NCBI GenBank assembly: GCA_027596195.1
Contig: JADGJG010000099.1
Coordinates: 1-44,951, forward strand
DNA length: 44,951 bases
Source of the DNA: Podochytrium sp. JEL0797
Lineage: Eukaryota; Chytridiomycota; Chytridiomycetes; Chytridiales; Chytriomycetaceae
Direction of reading: 5' to 3'
Both the position numbers and the translations under genes were made by a program. Shown one piece after another: positions 9,297 to 20,434 of the stretch. Position 1 is the stretch's first letter; each line of letters begins with the position of its first letter. The notes below the pieces were generated by a model. It saw nothing but the letters and a program-made list of their open reading frames with translations. It ran no database searches and was not told the DNA's origin.

Positions 9297-11177
9297 ATGT
9301 CCATTTCTTTCGAGGACAACCTTATCCGCTTCTCGCCAGAGCCTGACATCCTCTCCTCAACAATCCACCCAAATGAACGATCCTTCAGCCCCGCACGCAC
9401 CCGATTCAACCCGCCTGTCAACGCGTCTTTCGACCCAATCCCACAACAACCAGGTCCTGCCGCACAAGCACACGAACCAGAACCACACCAACCCCCACTC
9501 GATCCATCCACCTCCCATTTCCACACATCACTCACGAAATGGTCATCCCTGTTAACCCGCGCGATTCTTGCGGACTTTGTGGATGCCAAACAGGTGATGG
9601 ACACGCAGCATGCAAACGCGTTGGAGGAAAGTGGGAGGGTGTATGTCGAGACTGTGCAGAGTTTGACTGCGCGTGTGCGGGATTTGGAGAATGTTGTGAG
9701 TGTGTGTCGCGAAAAGATGGAGGCGCGGAATTTGGCGGTCGAAGGGTGTGGGACGGAGATGGTCAAAATGGTGAGGGTTTTCTGGTTTTTTTCGTGTCTT
9801 TTTAAGAGAATGGGGGAGTGAAGGGTTCGGCGTGGGTTCGGTGGAGCGACTGAGGAAAAATATGCGTATTTCGGACGGAAACCGCCGACTTCCTCGCCCA
9901 CCCATCTCCTTCCTCTATCTCTGATCCCCACCTCAAAAACCCTTTCTCACCATCTCCCCCCTCCACCAGCACAACAAAACCCTCACCCTCCAACTCTTCC
10001 ACACATGGCGCACCAAATTCAAAGACGCCCAGCGATTGCATCTCGCCGAACGCATGGCGGCTTCCAAGGGACGCACGAATGCGTTGCGACGCGCCTTGTT
10101 TGGGTGGCAACGCGTTTGTGGGGTCACGTGGCGCAAGGCGGTTGAGAAGTCGATTCGGGTGAGTTTTTTCTTTCTTGTGTTCATCGGGGGGAGGGGGGTT
10201 GGGTTGCAGAGGATCGGATGGATGAGGGGGTGTACGATGGGTGATTGATTCTCAACGCGAGAATCCTTGTTGGAGGCGGGAACCCGTAGGAAAGACGGCG
10301 GCGCGACGAATACTAACCCAAATTTTTTTCAATATAGGTCGAAGCCGAACGCGCCATGCACTCCCTCAGCCTCGAATACGAATCCAAACTGCGTCACCTC
10401 ACGACTCAACTCGTGTCCACCCAAACGCGGTTGACGCACAGCGAGCAGGATCGCACGCGAGCGCAGGGGGAGATGAAGAAGGCGCTTATGAGGGGGGTTT
10501 GTGCGTTGAATATGGAGGCCATGAGTGTATTTAGGGGGAATGTGGGTGCTGGTGGTGGTGGTGCGGGGGTTGGTGCAGGAGGGAGTGGCGCGGGGGGGAG
10601 TGTGGGTGATTATTTGAGTGATTTGAATGCTGTTTTTGGGGGTGGTGGAACGGGAGATGCGGGTGGAGTTGGAAATGAGGCAGACGGTGGAGGGTTCATT
10701 AACGTGCAGCCGATTCCAAGGGGACAGCGGGGTGTGGTTGTGGGTGACTTTGCGGGCAAGATGTTTCCCGAGACTTCTGCAGCTGCGGTCAAGCCCATTC
10801 CAGTCGCTTCCGGGCAGGCTAGTCCTATTGTTGCGAATGCGGTTGTGCAGGAGAGGTATCATCAGCATGCGAGCATTCCGGCGCAGCCTTTGTTTTTGAA
10901 GAAGCATGGGTTCGAGAGTGGTGGTGGAGGTGGTGCGGGGAAATCGATGGATGCCATGAGGGATCTGTTGGAGAGGGAAGAAAAGGGGGGAGTGAAGGGT
11001 TTTGCGGTGCAGCAGAGGAAAGTGTCTGGGGTGAGTGAATCGGTGGGGAGAATGGACGCGTTGAAACGCGTGCTTGATCCTCCTCCGTTGGTGCAGAAGG
11101 CGCCGCCGCAGACTTCGGTGTATCGGAAGAGGAGGGGGGATGCGGTTGTTGGGGTGCATGTTGAGAGGCATTCGTGA
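9297..11177 (+). CDS. POC5: Centriolar protein POC5
   Basis: Exons 9297-9770, 9970-10158 and 10338-11177, all phase 0, giving 500 aa. The diagnostic block is the C-terminal stretch at about 266-286 (EMKKALMRGVCALNMEAM), which closely matches the conserved POC5 signature. Before it come Sfi1-like Trp-containing helical repeats (LFHTWRTKF, ALFGWQRVC, VTWRKAVEK) that in POC5 bind centrin. The N-terminal 90 residues and the Gly-rich tail are disordered. In animals and algae POC5 sits in the centriole lumen and helps assemble the distal half. In fungi it is expected only where centrioles and flagella remain, so it is a strong lineage clue. It is head to head with HP1-like copy B. Confidence 0.85.
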
Positions 11178-11557
11178 TTTTGGGGGAAGCGATGTTCGCA
11201 TTGGAGGTCCCTTTTTGATAAATTAAATCCAGAGGAGTTGAAGATGCCAGGGAGCTTGATAATGGAGTATCGACGTGGTTGGAGGGGCTGCTTTGTCTCT
11301 CGTATTCTCAGCCGTCTCCAAGGAACCACCCTCACCCCCCCACGTTCCATACCTGACCCTCCAACTATCTCACAAGCGCATTCAAATTTGCACACTCGAA
11401 TTTCTCAAATCCTCAGGTGGTGGGGTTGCTTCGCATGGACTTGATCTCACCGAGAGTTTATTGAGAATATCCCAAACACTCCACGCCACCCTCGTCTCGC
11501 CAAACAAAGGAATCAATCGAGCTCATCGCACCCCCATCACAACTTCGATATCGGATC
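11178..11557. other. Intergenic between convergent genes
   Basis: About 380 bases between the stop of POC5 and the stop of the MICOS-like gene. A plus-strand frame from about 11275 to 11709 is open but has no recognisable domain and runs antisense into the next gene, so I do not call it. Confidence 0.45.
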
Positions 11558-12011
11558 TCACGGTTTTCCACCCGTCAATGCGGCCGCCACGTTACGAACT
11601 CCGCCGTTCCAATATTCGACGGCGTTGTTGGCATGCGCCCGAATCGAGATGGTTCCAAACACGTCTGAAGAGGCGGGGAGCACTTTCGAGAGGTATCCTT
11701 CCTTTGTGATCTGGTGGGATATGGGGTTGGTAGGTACGGGAGGGAGGGAGGAAAAAAAGTGCAAACCAAGGTTGGTGGGACGGGTTCGTCGGCGGCTCTG
11801 AGGACCTTGACGGACATTTGGGAGAGTTGGTGTCTCGAGTAGGAGGTGTCGTGTTGGATCTGGGGAGGGGTTGAGTGATGGAGAGTGTATTGGCATTCGA
11901 TCCGCTGCCTGGGGGAGTGGGGTCTTGGTGGCATACCTGGGCTGAGAAAATGGAGTATGCGGTTGCGGAAACAATCACACCGGCAGCGAACGGGAGCACT
12001 CGGGAGGACAT
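11558..12011 (-). CDS. Small mitochondrial inner-membrane protein, possibly MICOS subunit Mic12-like
   Basis: Exons 12011-11937, 11859-11767 and 11710-11558, all phase 0, giving 106 aa. Residues 5-25 (VLPFAAGVIVSATAYSIFSAQ) form one transmembrane segment near the N-terminus. A soluble tail ends in AVEYWNGGVRNVAAAL. That plan (short N-terminus, one helix, tail with a W-N...V-R block) is like Mic12/Aim5 of the MICOS complex, which shapes crista junctions. The family is short and weakly conserved, so I hold this loosely. An alternative is another single-pass mitochondrial accessory protein. The gene model itself is well supported by three phase-consistent exons. Confidence 0.6.
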
Positions 12012-12108
12012 GTTTTTCGTCGATTTTTGTCGACCGATTTTCGGCAGAGAACCCTTCCTCGAAAAAGAATAAATACAATTCAAAATCCTTCTCGAAACAG
12101 AACCAACA

Positions 12109-12657
12109 ATGAGCGATTCATCCAACAACGCTATGGGACCCGTCCACGACCCTTCGGGTATGTCCTTTTACTTCTGTACATATAAATATCCTGACCGCCT
12201 TGTGCTTCACCCACGACCAATCCCGATGCGGGCACCTACCCAAAACCACAGCGAACGAAACTGCCGTCCTCTCAACTCACGAAGTAAAGCATGCCGCGAT
12301 CCAGGCATTGCACAAGAAGCACGCTGAGTCCAAGGTCCACCACTTTACCGACGCTCACATCAGTAAGTTATTCATTAATTTTGATCGTGGCGCTTCTTTA
12401 AGTTCTATTTTTGTCTAGACGACCACGTCAACGCTTGGAAGGTCACCAAGGTTGCCGAAGAAAAGGTTGCCTATGGTATCAACTACTTTGCCAAGGTCTC
12501 GATTGGCGGAGACAAGCACATCCATATTCGTATCCACGAGAGCAAGGGTTCTCACCCGAAGGTGTGGGACTTTTACTCTCTCCACGAGACTGTGAAGCAT
12601 AATGAGGCCTCGTGTATTTGGAGTGCGAGTGAGCCCTTAATTTACTTTAACGCTTGA
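12109..12657 (+). CDS. Stefin-type (type 1) cystatin, cysteine protease inhibitor
   Basis: Exons 12109-12157, 12252-12362 and 12419-12657, joined with correct phase, giving 132 aa with no signal peptide. The core NYFAKVSIGGDKHIHIRIHES matches the stefin strand that follows the first inhibitory loop (NY-x-K-V-x-x-G...H-x-K/R). The preceding helix (THEVKHAAIQALHKKH) also fits. The QxVxG loop of active stefins is altered here to KVAYG, which may weaken papain-type binding. The tail after the core is about 30 residues longer than in animal stefins. Stefins act in the cytosol against leaked or foreign papain-like proteases. Codon use is strongly biased, suggesting good expression. Confidence 0.8.
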
Positions 12658-13212
12658 GCGCGAAAGTGGGAATAAAGTGTGATTTGTAATTGTTTTCGTA
12701 ACGCACGTGCGCGAGATTTGATTGATCGATTTTGCACGAGTTGAAAACATTTGTGTGTCGTGTTGTGTCTTAAGTGTGAGGTGAGTGTGAGGGCGTCTTG
12801 ACCATCTTTCCATCTACCGTCCTTGCCCCCCCCCAGCCCCCCAAACCGCGAAATCTCCACCAAATCACCGTCCTTTCGAATCACAAAATCAAAAATCCGA
12901 TGTCTATTCGCTTCGGACGATCGTTTTTCGGTCCGGAACGTTTGACTCAAGCGGAGAAAACGCGCTGCTAACTTTTTAAAGGGATTATGATTGAACCGCT
13001 GTTGGCATTGCCAGAAATGCACTGCAATTGAAGTGCTTTTAGTTTTGGGGGTTTGTGTTTGGGAGGAAGAAGGGGGTAGAGGAGGGCGAAGGGGTTGTTG
13101 TCAAGGGGCTGCCCCGAAAATGAAATTGCGAGGGGTTTGGGGGGAAGCGCTCCCAGATCTGTCCCAGATCTCGCAACTCACCTTCCCCATTTTTTTGCCA
13201 CTTTTCCTTCAT
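12642..13212 (-). CDS. Small unknown protein
   Basis: ATG at 13212. Exon 1 (13212-13182) ends at GAAG|GTGAGT; exon 2 starts after TTGCAG at 13021 and runs to 12642. Phases match, giving 136 aa. Residues 10-70 look like real protein (VHFWQCQQRF, FLRLSQTF, RIFDFVIRKDGDLVEISRFGG) and are basic and mixed alpha/beta. The end is less sure because it overlaps the last 16 bases of the cystatin gene on the other strand, so a further intron may replace the Lys/Gly-rich tail. I do not recognise the family. It is divergent to the CDF transporter gene. Confidence 0.5.
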
Positions 13213-13436
13213 CCATCCGTATTAAATGTATAATGCCGCGATGAATTTGACGGTGGGTGGGAGCTGTCCGTAGCCCAACAAAGAGTAGATTTTTATTTGG
13301 CGGCTGTGATGCAACGATTTAGTCAACTCTTCCTGTGGTTCATCTTTTTCCAGAGCGTTGGAGTGCGTGCCCACCGGTTTTGATTAAATTTCGCCTTGTG
13401 CGCGCGCATGCCCTTGATCGAAAATTTTCCGCTCAA

Positions 13437-14861
13437 ATGACCCCGGCCTCGCTCCCCCTTGTCAAAGCCGGCCTTATTTGCTTCACATTCTTCCTTGTTG
13501 AACTCCTCGCAGGCTGGTGGTGTGGCTCGCTCGCGATACTCTCGGATTCCGTGCACCTCTTCACTGATGTGATTGGATATGCTGTTGCCGTTGCTGCCGT
13601 CGAGATTGGGACCTGGCCGGCGACAAAGAGTTGAGTTGGAATTGGCGAATGCAGAGGATAAGGCCATTCGATGTGGAAGCATGCAGTCATGCTATGCCTT
13701 CAATGGCTGATCGGCGAACATTCCACTCAACTGTGAATCCGATTCTCCCACAGGATATACGTTCGGCTTCGCTCGAGTAGAACTCCTTGGCGCACTTATC
13801 TCTCTGTTCCTCACATGGTAAGATACCATCGAGCGCTTTGCCACGCTGAATGGAATGTTAAAAATGTCACCAGGAATCTCGTGTTTGGCCTTATTCAAGA
13901 AGCTCTCAATCGCATCAATGAACCCCAGGAAATCAATACACCCGTGATGCTCGTTAGCGCCATTTTTGGCGTGGGGGCCAACTCGTTTATGGCTTTCACG
14001 CTGCAAGATCCACACGACCTGCACGACGAACACCATCGCCACTTTGGCAGTGAATCTGACAGCGAAGACGAAGCCTCCACTCCCCTCGAAACCTCGATCG
14101 AAATGAAGCAAACTTCCCCAACCACCTCCTTCAACCCCGAAACGTCAACCCTTTGCGGCAGTGAATCGTCGACGGAGTCGCCCGTCTCCTCATCCTCTGA
14201 TACCCCCAAGAAAAAAGCCAAAAACATCAACATCCAAGCCGCCATGGTCCATATCCTTGGCGACCTCCTTGGCTCCATTTCCATCTTCATTGCCGCGATT
14301 CTGTTGATGTTCAAGCCCGAATGGACTATGGTGGACCCGCTGTGCACCATCATCTTTTCGTGCATTATCTTCTTGTCGTCTCTTGGGCTTGCGAAGGAAT
14401 ATGTCATGATTCTCATGGAGACAAGCCCGGAGGATGTGGATGTGGATGCCGTTAAGGCCGGGTTGATGGCCTTGGGGGGTGTTGTTTCTGTGGATTCTGT
14501 GCGGTGTTGGAGTTTGACGCATGGCAAGGACTGCTGTATTGTGAAGCTGGAGGTTTCTGCTGTGGAGATGGAGAGGCGGTTTGGTGGGGTTGAGAAACGG
14601 GAGGATGTTAATGAGTCGATGAGGACAATCGAAAATGACGACGTGAATGCTTCTGAGTGCGAGGATGGCACCGCGTTGTTGGGAGGCGCGGCTGATGCGG
14701 CAATCGCAGCGGCAGGTTTTGGTGGCGACGCGTCGCGAAAAAAGATGGTTTCTTTTGAGGACACGCCTGCGTTGAATCGGATGCTGGAGGCTGTGCGGGA
14801 GCATTTGCGGCGGGAGTTTGAGTTCTCGGAAGTATGCGTCGAGATTCGTCTTGCGCAATAA
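13437..14861 (+). CDS. Cation diffusion facilitator (CDF) family zinc transporter
   Basis: Exons 13437-13629, 13754-13817 and 13874-14861, giving 414 aa with matching phases. CDF hallmarks are clear. Helix 2 carries H40-x3-D44 (HLFTD) and helix 5 carries H212-x3-D216 (HILGD), the four metal-site residues of Zn-selective members. PATKRYTFGFARVELLGAL is the conserved link into helix 3. FKPEWTMVDPLCTIIFS marks helix 6. A His-rich patch (HDLHDEHHRHF, about 133-143) opens a long Ser/Thr/acidic loop between helices 4 and 5, as in vacuolar/ER ZRC1-like transporters. The C-terminal cytosolic domain is interrupted by an acidic insert. It exchanges Zn2+ for H+ into an organelle. The start is the first in-frame ATG right before helix 1, so an upstream exon is possible. 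Confidence 0.88.
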
Positions 14862-15278
14862 ATAAATTCCAATTAATAGAAATTAGAAGACGTTCAAAAA
14901 AGAAGACAAATTTGCACGCACACTGCACGCTGGGAGAGAACTTCGTTTCTTTCTTTCATCTGCGATCACTAATCCCAAATTTTTTTCTTATTTGAAAAGA
15001 AAGCAGAAAGAATATCCTGACGCACATTTTACGCCATGATCTCAAAGCAAATTAAAGGAGAGAGTAGAAAAGCAAATCGACTTCTGCTTTGATGCCAAGT
15101 GGCAAAAATATTTAATAAAAAATTTAATTTGTGCAGCACGCGCCCATTTGCTTTGCAAGCAGTCACTCAAATCACAGCACGCGCGCACAAGCCGACAAGC
15201 ATAGCGGCACGCACGCACAAGCCGACAAATTCCTTTAAAACCCGGCCCTCCCGCTCATGTTGAAGATCAGACTCAACA
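14862..15278. promoter_or_regulatory. Promoter region of the phosphoesterase gene
   Basis: This 417-base gap holds an imperfect 22-base direct repeat at 15177-15198 and 15207-15228 (GCACGC(G/A)CGCACAAGCCGAC, offset 30) and a TATA-like TTTAAAA at about 15234, some 45 bases before the ATG. The repeated GC-rich box is a good candidate activator site for a highly biased, probably strongly expressed gene. No coding region was seen. Confidence 0.5.
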
Positions 15279-16634
15279 ATGATCGCCATCACTTCCCTCG
15301 TTGCCTTCGCCTCCGCCGCCATGGCCGCATCCGCCCCCGTTGGAAAATACTTTGATAATTACATTTTCATCGGTAATACCCCCTTCTCTGTTTCGTTTGC
15401 ACGCCTTTGCCATCTCCCACTTTCTCCTTCTCACTCACGCACACACACATATATTAAGTCATGGAGAACGAGGACTTTGTCAATGTTCTCAAGAGCCCCG
15501 AGTACGCGTCCCTCATTGGACAAGGAGTCGAGTTCACCAACTACCACGGAACGTCGCACCCGTCCCAGCCCAACTACTGGTCCACCATTGCCCAGTCCAC
15601 CTTCCGTTCCGCTGTGGTTGGAAACTACACCGGTAACGGTAAAGATGTCGGTGCCAAGATCTCTGGTGACAACGGTGATGACATCTTTGACATCACTGGA
15701 GCCTTGAACATTGCCGACACCTTGGAGGGAGCTGGCTTGAACTGGGGAATTTACTCGGAGAACTACCCCGTGAGTATTCTCGGCCGTTTGCTTTTCGCTC
15801 AACACTAGACTGACGCCTTCACTGCAGGGTAACGCCACCAACTGCTTCGCTGGAGCTGGATTCGGTACCGAGACCGAGATTGACTTTGAAGGAGCCGTCG
15901 ACACCAACATCAACGCCACCAGCGGAAACAACCTGAACCGTCTCTACAAGCGCAAGCACAACCCCTTCATGTCCTTCCCTTCCATCAGCACCAACTCGGC
16001 CCGTTGTGGATCCCATGTCTTCTCCGAGAAGGATTGGGCGGCTGCCGTCAAGGCCGATGTGTTCCCCGAGTACTCCTACGTTGTCCCCAACCAGGTTGAC
16101 GATGCCCACGACTGGCCCGGTGATGTGTACCCTGTTGAGAAGAATGTCTCCTCGGCTCAACCTGGAATCGACTACTCCGGTGCCTGGTTGAAGACCGTGT
16201 TGGCCCAATTGAGCGCGTCCAACTACCTCAACTCCCGCCGCACTTTGATCCACATCACTTTCGACGAGAACGACTTGGCCTACGACCTCTACTATGGAAA
16301 GGACAAGTCCTGCACGGATTTGGTCAACAACTGCCCAGGTGATGCCTCCAACAACCAGGTGTACGGAGTCCTCCTTGGATCGGCCGTTTCTTGCTACGCG
16401 GGATCCACCATTGATGGTTTGTTTGACCACAACTCCATCGTTGCCACCTTGAACGACAACTGGGGTCTTCCTTCCCTTGGAAACGACGGGTCCTACGCCC
16501 AGGGATGGCCATTGAAGAACTGCCCCGTCAGTGCTTACAAGGCCCCCGCTCCCGCTGCCACCAACTTGTACTCTGGTGCCAAGCAGGTTGCCGGCGCTGT
16601 TGCCGCCGCTGTGGTTGCCGCTTTGGTTCTCTAA
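15279..16634 (+). CDS. Secreted, GPI-anchored phosphoesterase-family (acid phosphatase-like) protein
   Basis: Exons 15279-15372, 15459-15769 and 15828-16634, giving 403 aa. Residues 1-17 are a signal peptide (MIAITSLVAFASAAMAAS). The mature protein opens with YIFIVMENEDF, whose Glu/Asn is a metal ligand in the phosphoesterase family (alkaline-phosphatase-like fold, as in fungal PHO-type acid phosphatases). GTSHPSQPNYW follows, then DDAHDW, LIHITFDEND and DHNSIVATLNDNWGLPSLG. The tail is an Ala/Val-rich hydrophobic segment ending in VVAALVL after a small-residue stretch, typical of GPI attachment. It should hydrolyse phosphomonoesters or phospholipid headgroups at the cell surface. Codon use is C-rich at third positions, stronger than in its neighbours. 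Confidence 0.88.
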
Positions 16635-16653
16635 ATCTGAACCTATAGATTCT

Positions 16654-16841
16654 GGATTCATTTAGACTGGCAAAATAAAGCTTTTAATCTTTCGTCTTTT
16701 AATCAATTTAAGAGAAAAAAACAAAATCTGAACACCCAGATTTGGATGGATTCATTTAGACTGGCAAAATAAAGCTTTTAATCTTTCGTCTTTTAATCAA
16801 TTTAAGAGAAAAAAACAAAATCTGAACACCCAGATTTGGAG
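16654..16841. repeat. 94-bp tandem duplication downstream of the phosphoesterase
   Basis: Two near-perfect 94-base copies (16654-16747, 16748-16841) begin just after the stop codon. Each contains AATAAA followed by AAGCTTTTAATC and a T/A-rich stretch ending in AACACCCAGATTTGGA, so the poly(A) signal is doubled. A fragment resembling the repeat end (AATTTGGAGGGATT) reappears near 17024. Confidence 0.9.
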
Positions 16842-17306
16842 GGATTACCCACAACATCCCTCAAAACTAATGATGCGGATATAGCGAGAACAAACGCGAG
16901 AGTGGGCAAAAGGAAGCAAATCGCAACAGCTTTTGATGAAGCTGCTGAACTCAACGAGTTTACACATGTTGGTTCCCCAAGCTGGCAGACTCTGACACCT
17001 CAAGAAAGCCAGCCAAGAACAGCAAATTTGGAGGGATTCTTCCGGCTTTGGTCCAGAAAGCTTTTTCGTGAGTGGGTCCACTGAGCATTGCGGCCTTGAA
17101 CACGATAAATTTTTTCCTCTTTCTCTCCTTCCTCTCTTTGCGAAACAATCCGGTTTCGGTCTTGAGTTAATCGAACGTTTTCCATGAGAATAATTGGGGC
17201 CTAGGCCGAATGAATTATACTTGAGCAAACCCCGTGTCCATTCTCCCGTTGACGCGCTTCAATGATGTCTTTCCTTTCTATTTTTTCCTTAATAAGTCCA
17301 CTTTTT
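16842..17306. other. Gene-poor stretch, no supported gene
   Basis: Overlapping open frames exist on both strands, but none shows a domain, start context or splice support. The recurrence of the repeat end near 17024 hints at old duplicated or inserted DNA. Confidence 0.45.
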
Positions 17307-17689
17307 TCACCCTTCTTTGACCATGTTCACAAAGCCGTAAACACCAACGTTGCCCTCACTGCGGAGCGTGTACATGGATCCATTGACGAGAGACTCGATC
17401 TCCAACAGGTGTGACTAGTTTCGGACAAGCTCGCCTTTGGAGCCAAAAACTCCGCATCGTACACCCGAGGCCTCCCAGAAAGCTTCTACATTAATATACA
17501 GAAATGAAGGACGTCATTTGAATATAAAACACCTTGGGCGTCCATTCCGGTGACTTGGCGAGACGCATGATGAGTTTGGTCTTTTTGACCCTGCCGCTTC
17601 GTCTTTGCCAACGCGACTTAGCTCTTATTCAACTTCACGGTTTCAACGGCTTCCAGTCCATCACGAATTCCCACCCCCTCCTCCCACAT
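17307..17689 (-). CDS. Possible small gene or 3' end of a larger gene, unknown
   Basis: Three exons (17689-17634, 17590-17533, 17414-17307) join with consistent phase into 73 aa from an internal ATG: MWEEGVGIRDGLEAVETVK, KKTKLIMRLAKSPEWTPK, then SHLLEIESLVNGSMYTLRSEG. Introns are 43 and 118 bases. The frame stays open upstream of the ATG (to about 17750, LESSETKQEVLREDAQ), so earlier exons may exist. If the acceptor at 17532 is read earlier, the frame breaks and it would look like a pseudogene, so splicing decides. I do not recognise the family. Confidence 0.4.
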
Positions 17690-17759
17690 TTGAGCATCTT
17701 CCCTCAAAACCTCCTGTTTGGTCTCCGACGACTCCAGGTAATGTTCAACACCACTTGCT

Positions 17760-18536
17760 CACAAGAGCAACACAAAACGAGCGTTCCGTTCCTCCATCGT
17801 TCATTGTAAAGCTCTTAATCATCAGCGTTGCAGGCTCCACTGGTATCGACCACCTCGCTGTAGACGCACGAGTAAAACTTTACCGGAAGAGATCGCAGCG
17901 GTGTGTGTACTACGAACGTTCTAAGGACTTAACGCACTTTTTTCTTGAATATTGGCACTCTTTTGTGACGCCTCTCCTTTCCATTTGAAATCAAATAATA
18001 GTCATGTTTAAGGGGTTTGCGTATCGGGGTTTAATTCCACTGACTTATTTCTCATTCTTATATTTCCATATCGTTATCAACTTGGAACAACACTGCAGAC
18101 AAACAAGACGCGGGATGTTTAAAACACGTTTATATTGGATAGTGAGACTGAGAAAGGAAAAAATTGATATCAGTTCTCAGGTGCCTTCACGACTTGAGAC
18201 CTCCTCGCATTTTGAAGCAGCTTAAAATTCGCTTATATACAGGTGCCGGGGACGGGGCATACAATTATTAAATAGAGGAAACGAAGAGAGAAGAAAAAGA
18301 CGGAATTTTTTCAATCACTCCTTGCAATTCTAATGCTCTCGAAACACGTGATTCATTCCAATTGAATGCTAGGAGAAAGTGCGGAAGGCAACGCGAACCC
18401 CAACCCCGATCCTTGACCTTATTTAATTGTTTCCATATTAGAGTGGGTTGGACGCAAGGGGCAAAATTGTGTTCAGTATTTGTTTGAATTTGAGCGCGCC
18501 AAATCACCAATCGAATTGGTGAGAAATTGGCGAAAA
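17760..18536. other. Upstream region of the aspartic protease, no gene seen
   Basis: AT-rich, with several TATA-like boxes (TTATATACAG near 18234, ATTATTAAAT near 18265). It is the only copy of this promoter, because the 13-kb duplication starts inside the protease gene at 18849. Confidence 0.45.
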
Positions 18537-20208
18537 ATGTTTCTGAGATCTGTATTGGTGATTGCGTCGGGGCTTGTTAATGCTGCCATTCAGTGAGTTC
18601 CCCCGCCCCCCCGCCCGCCCGTTTCATCTGCACCCCCTCTCCAATATTTGTGATTGCGCAAACGCCGCTCTCTTTCTGATTGATATGAATCGATAGACTC
18701 GACATCCAGCAGTCCATAATCTCCACGACCCAATTCTCTGGCCACTCACGAATCATGGATCGGTTGACGGAGATTGGAGTCGAGTTTGAGGAAGGGTCGT
18801 GGACTCGTGACAGTGATGTTGGTGCCGGTGTTGCTTTGATGGGGAGAGATGGGAAGGAGATTGTGGTGGGGTTGGATAACCACATGAATACGATTGTAAG
18901 TGGCCTTTTAAAAGTCTTGTCTGTGTGTGGTTGTGAGGAGGGGTGGCTCGCGTCGGGTGGCCCCCCTCGCACGTGCGCTTCCCGGCCGCATCTCAAAAAT
19001 TTTAATCAAAATTTTTTGATTGGGTCCAATAGCATTTTGTGGATGTCACGTTTGGAACGCCTACCCAACAGTTCAAGCTCATGCTCGATACCGGAAGTAA
19101 TCAACTCTGGGTCGGTTCGAAACACTGTCAAGACACGTTCCAATGCAACAACTTGAACACCTTCAACCCCGCCGCGTCGTCCACTTTCAAGGACACCTCT
19201 GCTGGTGTTTTCACAAACATCACGTATGGGAAAGGGTTTGTCGAGGGACTCGTGGGTACCGATGTGATTGGATTCGCGGGCACGAGTGTTCCTGATATGC
19301 CGTTCATGGTTGTGGCGAGTGAAGATGAGGATTTTCGGAAACAGATTAATGGGACGAGTGATGGGATTATGGGGTTGGCTTACGTGGGGGGGTTGGACGG
19401 AATTCAGAATGTGACGGGGGTGGATGATGGGACGTTGACGCCGACGGTTGTCAAGAATTTGATTGCGGGGGGGAGGGTGGAGAGTCCGGTGTTTAGTATT
19501 GCGTTGGCGAGTGTTGCACCAGGGGTGTCGACTGTGGATGGGAAGAGTGGGGGGTCGTTTGTGTTGGGGGGGATTGTGAATGCGTCTTACTATACGGGGA
19601 ACTTCACATACGTTCCTGCGACGAGTGATGTTGCGAAAGGGTATTACTGGACCGTGCCGATTTCTGCGTTCCAGACCGTGTCGTCGTCTGCAAAAGCCAT
19701 CACCGTCCCGCCAAAGTTGCACGCCGTTGTGGATTCGGGGTCTTCTATGATGGCCATTGATTACAACACCTACACGAAGCAAGTCCTGCCGATCCTCTCT
19801 GCTTCCGCGAGTCTCCTCTTTTCTCAAAACATTACGCTTCTTGAGTCGTGTTCGGATATATCCAAGTTACCGTCGCTCACGTTCTCGATGCAGCCGGGTG
19901 CTGTGTTTACTTTGACTCCTCAGCAGTATGTGTTGCAGTTGAAAGTAGAGGGTACGACCGCGTGTGCGGTGGGGATTTTGCCCATCTCGATGAAGACCAA
20001 GAGTGGCGAGACTTTGTGGATTTTGGGAGAGACTTTTATGAGAAGTTATGTTACGGTGTTTGATTATGGTAACGGGGGTAGAGTTGGATTCGCGACTGCT
20101 GCTGCTTCTGCTGCTGGAGGTGGGGGAGCGGCAAAGTCGGGTGTGGTTGGAATGGGTGGGGTGGGGGTGTGGGTTGGGTTGGTTTTGGGATTGTTGACTG
20201 TTCTGTGA
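18537..20208 (+). CDS. GPI-anchored pepsin-type aspartic protease (yapsin-like), copy 1, complete
   Basis: Exons 18537-18592, 18697-18895 and 19033-20208, giving 476 aa. A signal peptide (MFLRSVLVIASGLVNA) and a propeptide of about 70 residues precede the catalytic domain. The first active-site motif is MLDTGSNQLWV (Asp104) and the second VVDSGSS (Asp319). ITYGKG fits the flap and LWILGETFMRSYVTVFD is the conserved late strand of pepsins. The Gly/Ala-rich tail ends in VWVGLVLGLLTVL, a GPI-attachment signal. Such proteases process or shed cell-surface and secreted proteins. The left border of the 13-kb repeat falls in exon 2 (18849), so only this copy has the signal peptide and promoter. It converges on the PH-like gene. 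Confidence 0.92.
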
Positions 20209-20434
20209 TTTAGAAGAGGATATAACATAGGAAGAGTAGATAGTCCATCTTTCGAGATTGCTTTAAACACCGCGGTCGGTAACACGTCCAGAATTAGATT
20301 CGCGAAACGTCCCCGGTTTTGCCGTGATCCAAACGCCATTGCCGGCGAGAAAGAAAAAATAGCTTATCGATGGAATGTATTCCAATCCAACAAAATAGAC
20401 GTGAAAAATGCGAAAAAAAGAATCAAAATCGTCT

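Noticed and set aside
11275..11709. 144-codon plus-strand frame after POC5
   Set aside because: No domain, no supported start, and it overlaps the well-spliced MICOS-like gene antisense.
17400..17535. Frameshifted pseudogene at the last intron of the small gene
   Set aside because: Using the acceptor at 17415 instead of the earlier one removes both the stop and the frameshift.
19006..19827. 273-codon frame antisense to the aspartic protease (also in unit 2)
   Set aside because: It is the shadow of a clear catalytic domain, Arg/His-rich with no domain of its own.
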